Source of the DNA: Oscillospiraceae bacterium
GTDB lineage: Bacteria; Bacillota; Clostridia; Oscillospirales; Ruminococcaceae
Direction: 5' to 3'
DNA: 64,000 bases
NCBI GenBank assembly: GCA_020054675.1
Contig: JAIHAL010000001.1
Coordinates: 248,001-312,000 of the forward strand
The position numbers and the translations under genes are program-made. The notes beneath the pieces are model-generated. The model was not told where the DNA came from and searched no databases. It worked only from the letters and a program-made list of their open reading frames with translations. Position 1 is the stretch's first letter. Every line of letters begins with the position of its first letter. Of this stretch, positions 52,968 through 61,079 are shown piece by piece.

Positions 52968-53211
52968 CAATATTTTCCTCCTCATCAAAACGTCCGGCAA
53001 CGGTTTCCGGCTGAACTGCGGAAAGAATTACATGGTCGCTGTCCATAATTATAACTGCCCTTGTCCTTCTTCCGTAAGTTGCATCAATCAAAGAACCCCT
53101 ATCCTTTGCATCCTGAACAATTCTTTTTATAGGGGCCGATTCGGGACTTACTATGGCAATAAGCCTTGCGGCGGAAATCATATTCCCAAATCCGATATTT
53201 ATAAGCTTCAT
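52960..53211 (-). CDS. remA: Extracellular matrix regulator RemA (DUF370)
   Basis: An 83-residue DNA-binding protein that in B. subtilis forms rings and activates matrix and osmoprotection genes. [20 protein letters not shown] and [20 protein letters not shown] hold the conserved core and the DNA-contacting arginines. ATG 53211 has GGAGG five bases upstream. Located between yicC and gmk as in B. subtilis (yloC-remA-gmk-rpoZ). The C-terminus is acidic. Confidence 0.94.
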   Translation of the reverse strand: MKLINIGFGNMISAARLIAIVSPESAPIKRIVQDAKDRGSLIDATYGRRTRAVIIMDSDHVILSAVQPETVAGRFDEEENIDE

Positions 53212-53223
53212 TGGAACCTCCAA

Positions 53224-54102
53224 TTATTCAATATTTTGAATTTGCTCCCTTATTTTTTCAATTTCGGATTTAATATCGACAACTAATTTAGTTATTTCTA
53301 TATCTTGGGATTTTGAACCAATGGTGTTTGCCTCTCTGTTCATTTCCTGAACAAGAAAATCAAGTTTTCTTCCGACAGGTTCTTTTGATTCCATAAGAGC
53401 CTTAAATTGCTGCATATGGCTTTTAAGCCTTACTGTCTCCTCATCAACCGCTATTTTTTCAGCAAAAACCGCAGCCTCAAACAAAATCCTCTGCTCGTCA
53501 ATATTATTGTCAGACAAAACCTCTTTAAGTCTGGCAAAAAGCTTATTGCGGTAATTTTGTACAGTTTCAGGGGAACGCCTCTCAACCGATTCAACCATGC
53601 GCCAAACCAAATCAATGCGTTCCAGAATATCCGCTTTCATTTTTTCGCCTTCGGTTTCTCGCATTTTAATAAATTTATCAAGCGCTTCCTCGGCAAATAT
53701 TTTTACTGACGACCAAACAAGCTCTTCATCTTCAATAATTTTTTTAACATTAAACACATCGGGAAGTTTTATTAAATGCGACAATGATAAATCATCAGCA
53801 AGATTTAATTCCTCATTTGCTCCACGCAAAGCATCAATATAGCCTTTTGCTATAAAACGATTTATTTCAATCTGTTCATCTTTAACCTCATTATTGCTTA
53901 TTAAAACTGAAACCTCAACTTTTCCTCTTGAAATGCCGCCTTGAAGAAAAGATTTTAATTTTTCTTCAAGATAGCCGTACATCCTTGGAATTCTTGCCGT
54001 AAAATCGTAATATCTGTTGTTTACGGAACGTATTTCAACAAGGATATCTTTCCCGTTTGCAGTACCTTGCGCCCGTCCGTAACCAGTCATGCTTCTAATC
54101 AC
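53224..54102 (-). CDS. YicC/YloC family endoribonuclease
   Basis: Conserved ribonuclease family (YicC in E. coli, YloC in B. subtilis), 292 residues. The N-terminus IRSMTGYGRAQG and VEIRSVNNRYYDFTARIP, and the C-terminal LDFLVQEMNREANTIGSKSQ, are hallmarks. GTG start with GAGG eight bases upstream. It leads the long run down to spoVM, behind a SigA promoter at 54138-54166. Confidence 0.93.
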   Translation of the reverse strand: MIRSMTGYGRAQGTANGKDILVEIRSVNNRYYDFTARIPRMYGYLEEKLKSFLQGGISRGKVEVSVLISNNEVKDEQIEINRFIAKGYIDALRGANEELNLADDLSLSHLIKLPDVFNVKKIIEDEELVWSSVKIFAEEALDKFIKMRETEGEKMKADILERIDLVWRMVESVERRSPETVQNYRNKLFARLKEVLSDNNIDEQRILFEAAVFAEKIAVDEETVRLKSHMQQFKALMESKEPVGRKLDFLVQEMNREANTIGSKSQDIEITKLVVDIKSEIEKIREQIQNIE

Positions 54103-54137
54103 AATACAAACCTCATTTTACTCAATACTTAATAAAT

Positions 54138-54166
54138 ATTATACCATTTTATTTTTTATAAATCAA
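54138..54166 (-). promoter_or_regulatory. SigA-type promoter of the yicC-remA-gmk operon
   Basis: Minus strand: TTGATT (54161-54166), 17 bases, TATAAT preceded by TGG (54138-54143). About 30 bases before the yicC GTG and just downstream of the oadA terminator. Confidence 0.8.
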
Positions 54167-54189
54167 CCCGAATGGCAAAATTAACAAAA

Positions 54190-54215
54190 GCAGCAGTACC
54201 GCAAAATACTGCTGC
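54190..54215 (-). terminator. Intrinsic terminator of the carboxyltransferase operon
   Basis: Perfect 9-bp stem GCAGCAGTA/TACTGCTGC, eight-base loop, then TTTTGTTAATTTTG on the minus strand. It lies 20 bases after the oadA-like stop. The T-rich sequence on the plus side (CCTTTTTT) could also allow function in the other direction. Confidence 0.85.
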
Positions 54216-54235
54216 CTTTTTTAAACAGTCTTAAT

Positions 54236-55633
54236 TTATACCGGATGAACCTTATTTGCTGCATCGGAATGCTTTCCGTCAATTCCGTATTTCTTGTTTC
54301 TCCTTGCTTCAAAGAATTTTGGAGCAACCTGCGGGAACTGTGCATAGCTGAGAACATCTTCTTCCTGTTCAATCCATTCAGCGCATTCGGCTCTAAGCTT
54401 TTCAAGCTCGGGCTTGAGCAAATCCGCCGGTCTGCAATCAATAGGCTCTTCATTTCCAATAATCTTTTTCCTGAATTCAGGGTCAATCGGCACAGGAGTT
54501 CTTCCGTATTCTCCTCTTACAAGTCCCTTAAATTCCTTTGTTACGGTCTTATACCTTTCACCCATTATTACATTAAACACAGCCTGCGTTCCAACAATCT
54601 GTGATGTGGGCGTAACAAGCGGAGGATATCCGGAATCCTTGCGCACTCTCGGAACTTCTTGGAGCACCTCAACAAGCTTGTCGGCTTGACCGGCTTGTTT
54701 TAACTGCGAAAGTAGGTTTGAAAGCATTCCTCCGGGAACCTGATATATCAAAGCATTGGTATCAACCGCAAGCATTGATGGGTCAAGAAGACCGGAATCA
54801 ATATATTTTTTCCTAAGCTTCATGAAATAATCCCTAATCTCATTGAGAAGAACCAAATCAAGTCCGGTATCGTATTCGGTTCCCTGCAAAGCTGCAACAA
54901 TTGACTCTGTCGGAGCATGTGAAGTTCCCAAAGCAAGCGGCGACATTGCTGTATCAACGCCGTCAACGCCTGCCTCAACGCCTTTCATAAGGCACATTGA
55001 AGCCAATCCGGAAGTATAGTGTGTATGAAGCTGAATAGGAATCTTAACAACCGATTTTAAATTCCTTACAAGCTTTTCAGTAGCATACGGAGTAAGAAGA
55101 GCAGCCATGTCCTTAATGCATATCGAATCTGCGCCCTCTTCCTCTATTTGCTTTGCATAATTCATATAATACTCATCAGTGAAAACATCCCCAAGAGTAT
55201 ATGAAATTGCAACCTGGGCATGAGCACCTTCTTTTTTAGCAGCCTTAATTGCAGTTTTCAAATTTCTTATATCATTTAAAGCATCAAAAATCCTTATTAT
55301 ATCAATTCCGTTTGCAACTGTTTTTTGCACGAAATACTCAAGCACGTCATCGGCATAATGACGATAGCCAAGCATATTCTGCCCTCTGAAAAGCATTTGA
55401 ATCTTTGTGTTGGGCATATTTTTCTTTATAGTCCTAAGCCTTTCCCAAGGGTCTTCGTTGAGAAATCTAAGACATGCATCAAACGTTGCGCCGCCCCAAG
55501 CCTCAACAGAATAAAATCCAACCTTATCCATCAAAGGAAGAATCGGCAGCATTTCATCAAGGCTCATTCGTGTGGCAATCAGGGACTGGTGAGCGTCTCT
55601 GAGGACAGTTTCCGTAATATTTATTTTAGCCAT
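54236..55633 (-). CDS. Biotin-dependent oxaloacetate decarboxylase / pyruvate carboxyltransferase subunit (5S type)
   Basis: A 465-residue carboxyltransferase of the OadA / pyruvate carboxylase B / transcarboxylase 5S family. It moves CO2 between biotin and pyruvate or oxaloacetate. The TIM-barrel active site is seen in ETVLRDAHQSLIATRM (metal Asp), VEAWGGATFDACLRFL, IRIFDALNDIRN, and IQLHTHYTSGLASMC with two metal His. The catalytic Lys is in DSICIKDMAALLTP. No biotinyl domain is fused; that domain is the separate gene upstream. No membrane beta or gamma subunit accompanies it. Confidence 0.88.
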   Translation of the reverse strand: MAKINITETVLRDAHQSLIATRMSLDEMLPILPLMDKVGFYSVEAWGGATFDACLRFLNEDPWERLRTIKKNMPNTKIQMLFRGQNMLGYRHYADDVLEYFVQKTVANGIDIIRIFDALNDIRNLKTAIKAAKKEGAHAQVAISYTLGDVFTDEYYMNYAKQIEEEGADSICIKDMAALLTPYATEKLVRNLKSVVKIPIQLHTHYTSGLASMCLMKGVEAGVDGVDTAMSPLALGTSHAPTESIVAALQGTEYDTGLDLVLLNEIRDYFMKLRKKYIDSGLLDPSMLAVDTNALIYQVPGGMLSNLLSQLKQAGQADKLVEVLQEVPRVRKDSGYPPLVTPTSQIVGTQAVFNVIMGERYKTVTKEFKGLVRGEYGRTPVPIDPEFRKKIIGNEEPIDCRPADLLKPELEKLRAECAEWIEQEEDVLSYAQFPQVAPKFFEARRNKKYGIDGKHSDAANKVHPV

Positions 55634-55663
55634 TTAACCGACCGCCTTTCATAAATTGTAAAA

Positions 55664-56047
55664 TTAAAGAATAGTTAAGAGCAAATCGTTTGAATTTACG
55701 CTGTCGCCTTTTTTTACATTTATAGCGGCAATCTTTCCGGCCTTAGGCGCAACAATATCATTTTCCATCTTCATTGCTTCAAGTACAAGAAGAACCTGAG
55801 CTTCACTTACAGTATCTCCAACAGAAACCTTTATATCGTTTATTGTTCCAGGCATAGGAGCCTTAACGGGAGTTCCTCCCTCAACAGCGGCAGCAGGAGC
55901 GGCCTGTGCGGGAGCAGCTGCCGGAGCCGGAGCTGCAGGTGCAGGAGCTGGTGCGGCAGTCTGTACCGGAGCCGGAGCAGAACCTGTAATTTCTTCAACA
56001 GCAACATCATATGATTTTCCATTTACAGATATATTAAATCTTTTCAT
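55664..56047 (-). CDS. Biotin carboxyl carrier protein (biotinyl domain)
   Basis: A 127-residue carrier. It consists of a short N-terminal strand segment, an Ala/Pro-rich flexible linker (residues about 22-60), then a biotinyl domain. The biotin lysine is in LVLEAMKMENDIVAPK. It is the mobile arm between the two carboxyltransferase subunits encoded on either side. The start at 56047 is preferred because GGTGGT is eight bases away; the ATG two codons earlier is too close. Comparable to the 1.3S subunit of transcarboxylase or the gamma subunit of decarboxylases. Confidence 0.92.
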   Translation of the reverse strand: MKRFNISVNGKSYDVAVEEITGSAPAPVQTAAPAPAPAAPAPAAAPAQAAPAAAVEGGTPVKAPMPGTINDIKVSVGDTVSEAQVLLVLEAMKMENDIVAPKAGKIAAINVKKGDSVNSNDLLLTIL

Positions 56048-56107
56048 TTTCATTTACCACCATTCTTTAAAATTTGTTCCGTTTTCCTTTAAATTTAAAT
56101 TAAAATC

Positions 56108-57505
56108 TTAGAAAGGCATATTATTATGTTTCTTGGGAAGTCTGCTTACCCTCTTGCCGGCAAGCACTTCAAGCGCAGAAATAAGTGATGCCCTTGTTTC
56201 GGACGGCTCAATTATGCTGTTTACGCAGCCTTTTTCAGCAGCGTCAAATGCTGAAGCAACGGTTGAGCAATATTCAACAACAAGCTCTTTCCTCTTTTCA
56301 GCAGTATTTTCAGCGCCCTTGAGTTTATCATGCCACAAAAATTCAACTGCTGTTTCAGGAGCAAGCGGAGTAATAACAGCCTCCGGATACGCAAACACCA
56401 TATCAGCATTTGCATTTCTGCCTGCAAGCACCGTAAAGGCCGGTCCATATGCTTTGCCTGATACAACTGCAATTTTTACAGTTGTTGCTTCCGCATAAGA
56501 ATTTGCAAGCTTTGCTGCATCCCTTATGCTGCCTGCAAGTTCAGCTTCTGCCGAGGGCTCAAAACCTTCCGTATCAACAATAGTAATTACGGGCACAGCA
56601 AAAGCGTCGCAAGTTCTTACAAAACGCGCAATCTTTGAGCAATCATCTGCTGAAAGCTTGTTCGATGTTTTGTTTGTTGCGACAAATCCAACAGTTGCTC
56701 CGCCAACTGTCGCAAGAGCAGTATAAGAAGCTTTTCCAAATTCAGCTGAAAGTTCAACAACGCTTCCCGCATCAGCTATTGAAGAAACAGCCGATGCCGC
56801 ATCAGAAATTCCCGAAAAAGCATTTTCGGAAAATTCAAACATAGGCACAGGAGAGAGATTATTTGCCGGAAGCATTGAAATAAGCTTTCTCGCCTGTTCA
56901 ACAGCCGCCTTATCATCATCGCATATAAGGCTCGCCGTTCCGGACTTTGCGGCGTTTGCAGCCGTTCCGGCGCCGCTTGTTTCTTTTGAATCAAAAGGAG
57001 GAGCCATGAAAAACTCGCTGTCCTTTGTCATAATCACAATATCAGATGAACATGCAATAACTGCCGCGGTTCCCGCGCAAGTTCCCGCAATAACGGAAAT
57101 CTGCGGAACAACACCGGAAATATTGCTTGTCCACATAAGCATATCGCCATAAGCGGCAAGGGCATCGGTTCCACCGTCGATAAAAGCTCCGTTTGAATCG
57201 TGTATGCCAACAACAGGTGCTCCGGTCTTTGCGGCAAGTTCAAGCACCTTGCAAATTTTTGTCGCATGCGCCTTCCCTACTGCACCGCTTTTCACGTTCT
57301 TATCTTGCGAAAAAGCGTAAACAGGATTGCCTTCAACAAAACCATAAGCAGCAATAACACCGGTAAAATTGTCGCCAGCCTTTGCAAAAGCATCAATTTC
57401 AGTAAACACCCCGTCGTCAAAAAGATATGACAACCTCTTCCTTGCTGGAGAATCGGTCAAAGCAGCGTTTCGGAATTCAGCAAGCTTCTTGCTTTCAGAA
57501 ATCAT
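56108..57505 (-). CDS. Acyl-CoA carboxyltransferase subunit (MmdA/12S type), divergent
   Basis: A 465-residue carboxyl transferase of the crotonase-fold family that uses acyl-CoA and carboxybiotin (MmdA, PccB, transcarboxylase 12S). YAFSQDKNVKSGAVGKAHA, ICKVLELAAKTGAPVVGIHD and IPQISVI-type (VVPQISVIAGTCAG) stretches place it in the family. It ends KKHNNMPF where KHGNIPL is usual. It is about 45 residues short and two active-site loops differ: GAFIDGG replaces the usual GARIQEG, and CAGTA replaces CAGGA. ATG 57505 has GGAGG seven bases upstream. First gene of its operon. Confidence 0.82.
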   Translation of the reverse strand: MISESKKLAEFRNAALTDSPARKRLSYLFDDGVFTEIDAFAKAGDNFTGVIAAYGFVEGNPVYAFSQDKNVKSGAVGKAHATKICKVLELAAKTGAPVVGIHDSNGAFIDGGTDALAAYGDMLMWTSNISGVVPQISVIAGTCAGTAAVIACSSDIVIMTKDSEFFMAPPFDSKETSGAGTAANAAKSGTASLICDDDKAAVEQARKLISMLPANNLSPVPMFEFSENAFSGISDAASAVSSIADAGSVVELSAEFGKASYTALATVGGATVGFVATNKTSNKLSADDCSKIARFVRTCDAFAVPVITIVDTEGFEPSAEAELAGSIRDAAKLANSYAEATTVKIAVVSGKAYGPAFTVLAGRNANADMVFAYPEAVITPLAPETAVEFLWHDKLKGAENTAEKRKELVVEYCSTVASAFDAAEKGCVNSIIEPSETRASLISALEVLAGKRVSRLPKKHNNMPF

Positions 57506-57564
57506 TTCAGTTCCTCCGTTCGTTTTAGGACATATTAGCCAACATTTAAACAATATCTTCGTTT

Positions 57565-57593
57565 ATTATACAACTTTTCTTTTCTATTGACAA
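57565..57593 (-). promoter_or_regulatory. SigA-type promoter of the carboxyltransferase operon
   Basis: Minus strand: TTGTCA (57588-57593), 17 bases, TATAAT (57565-57570). The start lies about 53 bases before the ATG. It begins five bases after the stop of the GNAT-like gene. Confidence 0.85.
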
Positions 57594-57597
57594 GAGT

Positions 57598-57969
57598 TTA
57601 ACAAGAATTTTTACACTTTTTACAGCCATCCATAACACTTTCTATTGAAATAAGCCAATCGCTTTCTTTTTCAAGGAAGCCAAGTTTTTTAAATACCGAC
57701 AAATCCTTTGCCTCAAATTTAGCCTTATTTATTCCAAGCATTGAAGCTTTAAAAAGCACTGTTCTGACTATTCCGTCACAAAGGTACAAATCATCCCCAT
57801 ACTCAACATGATATATAAAGACGGCATCCTCTTTTATTTTATATATTGCAAATCCTGTAACGTTTCCCTTATCAAAGGCCTCCACCACATTTGCATCATC
57901 CGGGATATTGTATTTTTTAAAATAATCAATATAATTTTCAATATTTTCTCTTTGGTGGATTTCAAGCAT
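57598..57969 (-). CDS. Small GNAT-like protein with cysteine-rich C-terminal tail
   Basis: A 123-residue protein I cannot name. The middle (residues about 38-105) looks like a reduced GNAT acetyltransferase fold: NVTGFAIYKIKEDAVFIYHV strands, a helix LCDGIVRTVLFKASML, and the typical late motif LSVFKKLGFLEKESDWLISI. The tail ends CKKCKNSC (CxxCxxxC), which could bind a metal or form a disulfide. No acetyl-CoA P-loop (Q/RxxGxG/A) is visible, so catalysis is doubtful. It overlaps the rluB stop by eight bases. Confidence 0.7.
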   Translation of the reverse strand: MLEIHQRENIENYIDYFKKYNIPDDANVVEAFDKGNVTGFAIYKIKEDAVFIYHVEYGDDLYLCDGIVRTVLFKASMLGINKAKFEAKDLSVFKKLGFLEKESDWLISIESVMDGCKKCKNSC

Positions 57970-58711
57970 TATTATCCCTCTTTATTTCCTTGCCTATTGC
58001 ATTTTTGATTGCCCTTATTTCCTCGGGAGTAAGCTCCCTGAAAGTACCCGGTTTAAGCATTCCAAGCCTTATAGGACCTATTGCAGTTCTGCGGAGCCTT
58101 GCCACTTCAAGCCCCACAGCCTCGCACATTTTTCTTATTTGCCTGTTTCTGCCCTCTTTTATAACCATTTGCAAAACCACCCTGCCCGGTTCCTTTACAA
58201 GAACATTTACGGTTGCCGGAAGAGTTTTTTTGCCGTCTATCTCCACTCCCTCGGTAAGCTTTACAAGCTGTTCATCGGTTATGTCAGGCCTTACGGTTAC
58301 ACGATATGTCTTGCTTATATGCCTGCTTGGGTGCATGATATTATTTGCAAATTCTCCATCATTAGTAAAAAGCAACAAGCCTTCCGAATTTCTATCAAGC
58401 CTGCCCACCGGATAAACCCTTTCCTCCACACCATCAAGCAAATCCATTACACATTTTCTGTCAAGTTCATCTGATACTGTCGTAACATATCCCCTTGGCT
58501 TATTCAGCATTAAATAAATATATTTTTTCTTTTTCTTTACAGCCAATCTTTCATCATCAATTGTCACAATATCCTTTGCAAAAGCCTTATCGCCAAGCTT
58601 TGCCGGATGCCCGTTTATTTTTACCCTGCCGGCCTCTATAAGTTCCTCGGCTTTTCTGCGCGAGCAAAATCCGCTGTCGGCAATAATTTTTTGTATTCTT
58701 ATCTTTTCCAT
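57962..58711 (-). CDS. rluB: Ribosomal large-subunit pseudouridine synthase B (RsuA family)
   Basis: Isomerises a uridine in 23S rRNA helix 89/93 region (family knowledge). The 249 residues have an S4 domain (RIQKIIADSGFCSRRKAEEL) and the catalytic Asp in YPVGRLDRNSEGLLLFTND. IKEGRNRQIRKMCEAVG is the other RsuA-family signature. ATG 58711 is chosen after GAGAG. It lies next to the dac gene and near scpAB, as ypuL does in B. subtilis. Confidence 0.93.
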   Translation of the reverse strand: MEKIRIQKIIADSGFCSRRKAEELIEAGRVKINGHPAKLGDKAFAKDIVTIDDERLAVKKKKKYIYLMLNKPRGYVTTVSDELDRKCVMDLLDGVEERVYPVGRLDRNSEGLLLFTNDGEFANNIMHPSRHISKTYRVTVRPDITDEQLVKLTEGVEIDGKKTLPATVNVLVKEPGRVVLQMVIKEGRNRQIRKMCEAVGLEVARLRRTAIGPIRLGMLKPGTFRELTPEEIRAIKNAIGKEIKRDNNA

Positions 58712-58720
58712 CAAAATCTC

Positions 58721-59866
58721 TCACTTTTCATTTTTAAAAATATTAAATCTTTCAAACAAATTATCCCAAAAGCTTTTTTCTTTTTGAGTTACTTCAGCAT
58801 CGGCATTTTCTGAAACAATTACAGGCACCGAAAGAATCTCTTTACCGTCAATAGAATATTTCACCCTGCCAACGACTTTTCCGGATTTAACCGGAGCATA
58901 AACAAATTTATCCATAAAAACTGCGCTTTGCACTTTTGAAAAATCTTCCTCAGTAAGCGAAGCTTTCGGAATGCTTGCCAGTGAAACTCCAACGTTGTCT
59001 TTAAATCCTCCAACAAGGCCTATTTGTGAAATTGCCGGAACAGGCAAATCGTAATTTTTCACTATGCTAAAACCGTAATTAAGCATTTTCTGATGGTCCG
59101 CCCAGTCATCCGGAGCTTTTAACGTCACACATATAAGACAGACTCCGTTTCTTTCTGTCGCAGACACAAGGCATCTGCCGGCGGCGTCTGTAAAACCTGT
59201 TTTTACTCCTATGCACCCGTTATAATATGTTAAAAGCTTATTTGTATTTTTAAGCCATCTGTCATAAGGAGGATTGCCATAAGAAAGCTTTATATTTTTT
59301 TGACTGCATATTGCCTTAAAATCAGGATTTTTAAGAGCCTCCCTTGCAAGAAGCGCCATATCATATGCAGTTGAATAATGTCCCTCGGCATCAAGCCCTG
59401 ACGGAGTTATAAAATGAGTATTAAGCATGCCTATTTTTGCAGCACGCTCATTCATCATTTCGGCAAATTTTTCAAAGCTTCCTGCAATTTTTATTGCTGC
59501 CGCATTAGCTGCATCATTTCCAGACGGAAGCAGCATCCCTATGCAAAGTGACCTTTTTGTCACTATATCGCCTTCAACAAGCCCCATTGACGAGCCCCCA
59601 ACCTTTATAGCAGAAGAATCAACCACAAACTGTTCATCCAAATTGCCGCTTTCAAGACAAATCAGTGCAGTCATGATTTTAGTTGTGCTTGCCATCGGAC
59701 GTTTTTCGTTTTCGTTTTTAGCATAAAGGATTTTCCCTGTTTGAGCTTCAATCAAAACAGCCGATGCCGCAGAAATTGAAACATCAAATCCTTGTGCACA
59801 TACTTGTGAAGATGAAAAATGCAAAAAAAGTAAAATCGCCGCAAAAAAAACAATTATTCTCCTCAT
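58721..59866 (-). CDS. D-alanyl-D-alanine carboxypeptidase (PBP5/DacB-DacF type)
   Basis: Secreted S11 peptidase that trims peptidoglycan stem peptides. The 381 residues begin with a signal peptide (residues 1-24, ending near VCAQG). Active site: S-T-T-K in MASTTKIMTAL, S-G-N in LPSGNDAANAAA, K-T-G in IGVKTGFTDAAGR. A PBP5 C-terminal domain and a C-terminal amphipathic helix (FWDNLFERFNIFK) for membrane attachment follow. The neighbourhood of rluB, gerW and scpAB and a SigE-like promoter suggest the sporulation enzyme DacB, but DacF is also possible. Confidence 0.92.
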   Translation of the reverse strand: MRRIIVFFAAILLFLHFSSSQVCAQGFDVSISAASAVLIEAQTGKILYAKNENEKRPMASTTKIMTALICLESGNLDEQFVVDSSAIKVGGSSMGLVEGDIVTKRSLCIGMLLPSGNDAANAAAIKIAGSFEKFAEMMNERAAKIGMLNTHFITPSGLDAEGHYSTAYDMALLAREALKNPDFKAICSQKNIKLSYGNPPYDRWLKNTNKLLTYYNGCIGVKTGFTDAAGRCLVSATERNGVCLICVTLKAPDDWADHQKMLNYGFSIVKNYDLPVPAISQIGLVGGFKDNVGVSLASIPKASLTEEDFSKVQSAVFMDKFVYAPVKSGKVVGRVKYSIDGKEILSVPVIVSENADAEVTQKEKSFWDNLFERFNIFKNEK

Positions 59867-59904
59867 AAATATATCAACCTCAAATACATATAAAATTACG
59901 ATAT

Positions 59905-59931
59905 ATTTTATGGGAGAATTTTATTTTTTAT
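59905..59931 (-). promoter_or_regulatory. Candidate SigE-type promoter of the dac gene
   Basis: Minus strand: ATA (59929-59931), 16 bases, CATAAAAT (59905-59912), matching the loose SigE pattern ATA - 16 - CATAnnnT. It lies directly after the gerW stop. The region is AT-rich, so chance is a real concern; support comes from B. subtilis dacB being SigE-dependent. Confidence 0.35.
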
Positions 59932-60329
59932 TTCTTGTCCTGTGTTTTTTCCCCGTTTTCATCCGAATCTTTTTTATTAAAAAGCGATGAAATCTTATCA
60001 AACATTTCAGGCACCATATTTATAATTGCATTAGGAGTATTTGCATTCATTGACATCTGCAAAAGCTTTACATCGCCGTTTGAAACGACAAGAAAAGCCA
60101 CCGGCTGAATTGAAATTCCGGCCCCGCCTCCGCCGCCAAACAAATCCTTTGCAGTTTTTGCAGGAAGATCAGAGCCTCCGGAAGCAAAACCAAAAGATAC
60201 TTTTGAAACCGGAACAATTACAACTCCCTCAGAAATAGTTATCGGGTCGCCAATTATTGTATCAACGTCAACCATTTCCCTTATTTTTTCCATGGTTGTT
60301 TTTATAAGTCCCTCAATAGGATGCTCCAT
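59928..60329 (-). CDS. GerW/YtfJ family sporulation protein
   Basis: Forespore-expressed protein family (YtfJ/GerW) linked to germination. The 133 residues start EHPIEGLIKTTMEKIREMVD, then DTIIGDPI and VVIVPVSKVSFGFASGG, and a Gly-rich loop LFGGGGGAGISIQPVAFLV, all family hallmarks. The charged C-terminus varies. It overlaps the DUF2953 stop by 17 bases; this ytfJ-DUF2953 pair is typical of Clostridia and Bacilli (ytfJ-ytfI). Confidence 0.93.
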   Translation of the reverse strand: MEHPIEGLIKTTMEKIREMVDVDTIIGDPITISEGVVIVPVSKVSFGFASGGSDLPAKTAKDLFGGGGGAGISIQPVAFLVVSNGDVKLLQMSMNANTPNAIINMVPEMFDKISSLFNKKDSDENGEKTQDKK

Positions 60330-61065
60330 TTACCTCAGCCCTTTCAATATTCTTTGTACTATTCGGTTTTTCCTGTTCTTTTTTATACTTTTTAGTATTT
60401 GCCAAATAATGAAAATAAATACTTCCTGCCGCAAGAATAGCAGTTATAGGCCTTAATTTTACTTTGCAGCTTCCATCATAATTGCTTTGCGAGCTGTTGA
60501 ACTTGCAAACTATATTTATTTTTTCTATTGAAACCGTAAAAAAAATTCTCAAAAACGAAATGACATTAAAAACTGCCGTATTTACAATGCCATAGTTTAT
60601 TGCGGCATTATACGCATCTTCATCAGCAACCGCAAAATCAAGGTTTATATCGCAAATGCGAATTCCTTTAACCAATCTCCTTAAACCTTTTTTTGAAGAT
60701 TCAAGTATAACCTTTACAGCTTCAATTTTTTCAAGCAAATCGCTTTTGTCATTTTTTTCCTCTTTGTGCTTTGCCTTTTTGCCATTGATACTTTTTTTGC
60801 TTATATCCTTCTGAACGGCCTTTACAGTTTTTTTAGAGGATTTTATTCCGGAACTTACGGCTTCCTTTGGTGAAACCTCAGCTTCAGGAGATTCAAGTTT
60901 TTCCTCTCCATCCGGCCTTTTTTTTGGCGGATATACTGTAAACCCCATATACTTTACTTTTATTTCAAAAACTGCACCTAAATATTTTATTTCAGCAATT
61001 ATAGGACAATTCAGCAAAATTGCAAAAATGAGCAAAATTCCGCCGATTATCCATAAGGCTATCAT
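60313..61065 (-). CDS. DUF2953 domain protein (YtfI-like)
   Basis: A 250-residue protein with a single N-terminal membrane helix (residues 2-20). A region FEIKVKYMGFTVYPPKKRPD follows, and then a lysine- and glutamate-rich, probably disordered or coiled segment (about 55-115). The C-terminal DUF2953 core includes INLDFAVADEDAYNAAINYG and RPITAILAAGSIYF. It pairs with gerW/ytfJ, which overlaps its end. Molecular function unknown; a membrane role in sporulation is inferred from the partner. Confidence 0.88.
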   Translation of the reverse strand: MIALWIIGGILLIFAILLNCPIIAEIKYLGAVFEIKVKYMGFTVYPPKKRPDGEEKLESPEAEVSPKEAVSSGIKSSKKTVKAVQKDISKKSINGKKAKHKEEKNDKSDLLEKIEAVKVILESSKKGLRRLVKGIRICDINLDFAVADEDAYNAAINYGIVNTAVFNVISFLRIFFTVSIEKINIVCKFNSSQSNYDGSCKVKLRPITAILAAGSIYFHYLANTKKYKKEQEKPNSTKNIERAEVNGASY

Positions 61066-61079
61066 ACCCGTCCTCCTGA

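Noticed and set aside
55870-55990. Repetitive GCAGGAGC-like stretch as a tandem repeat or small repeat array
   Set aside because: It encodes the Ala/Pro-rich linker of the biotin carrier protein. The repetition is low-complexity coding sequence, without fixed spacing or spacers.
56133-56498. Plus-strand and alternative minus-strand frames within the carboxyltransferase gene
   Set aside because: The Ala- and Ser-rich composition of mmdA keeps other frames open. None has a start signal or recognisable protein.
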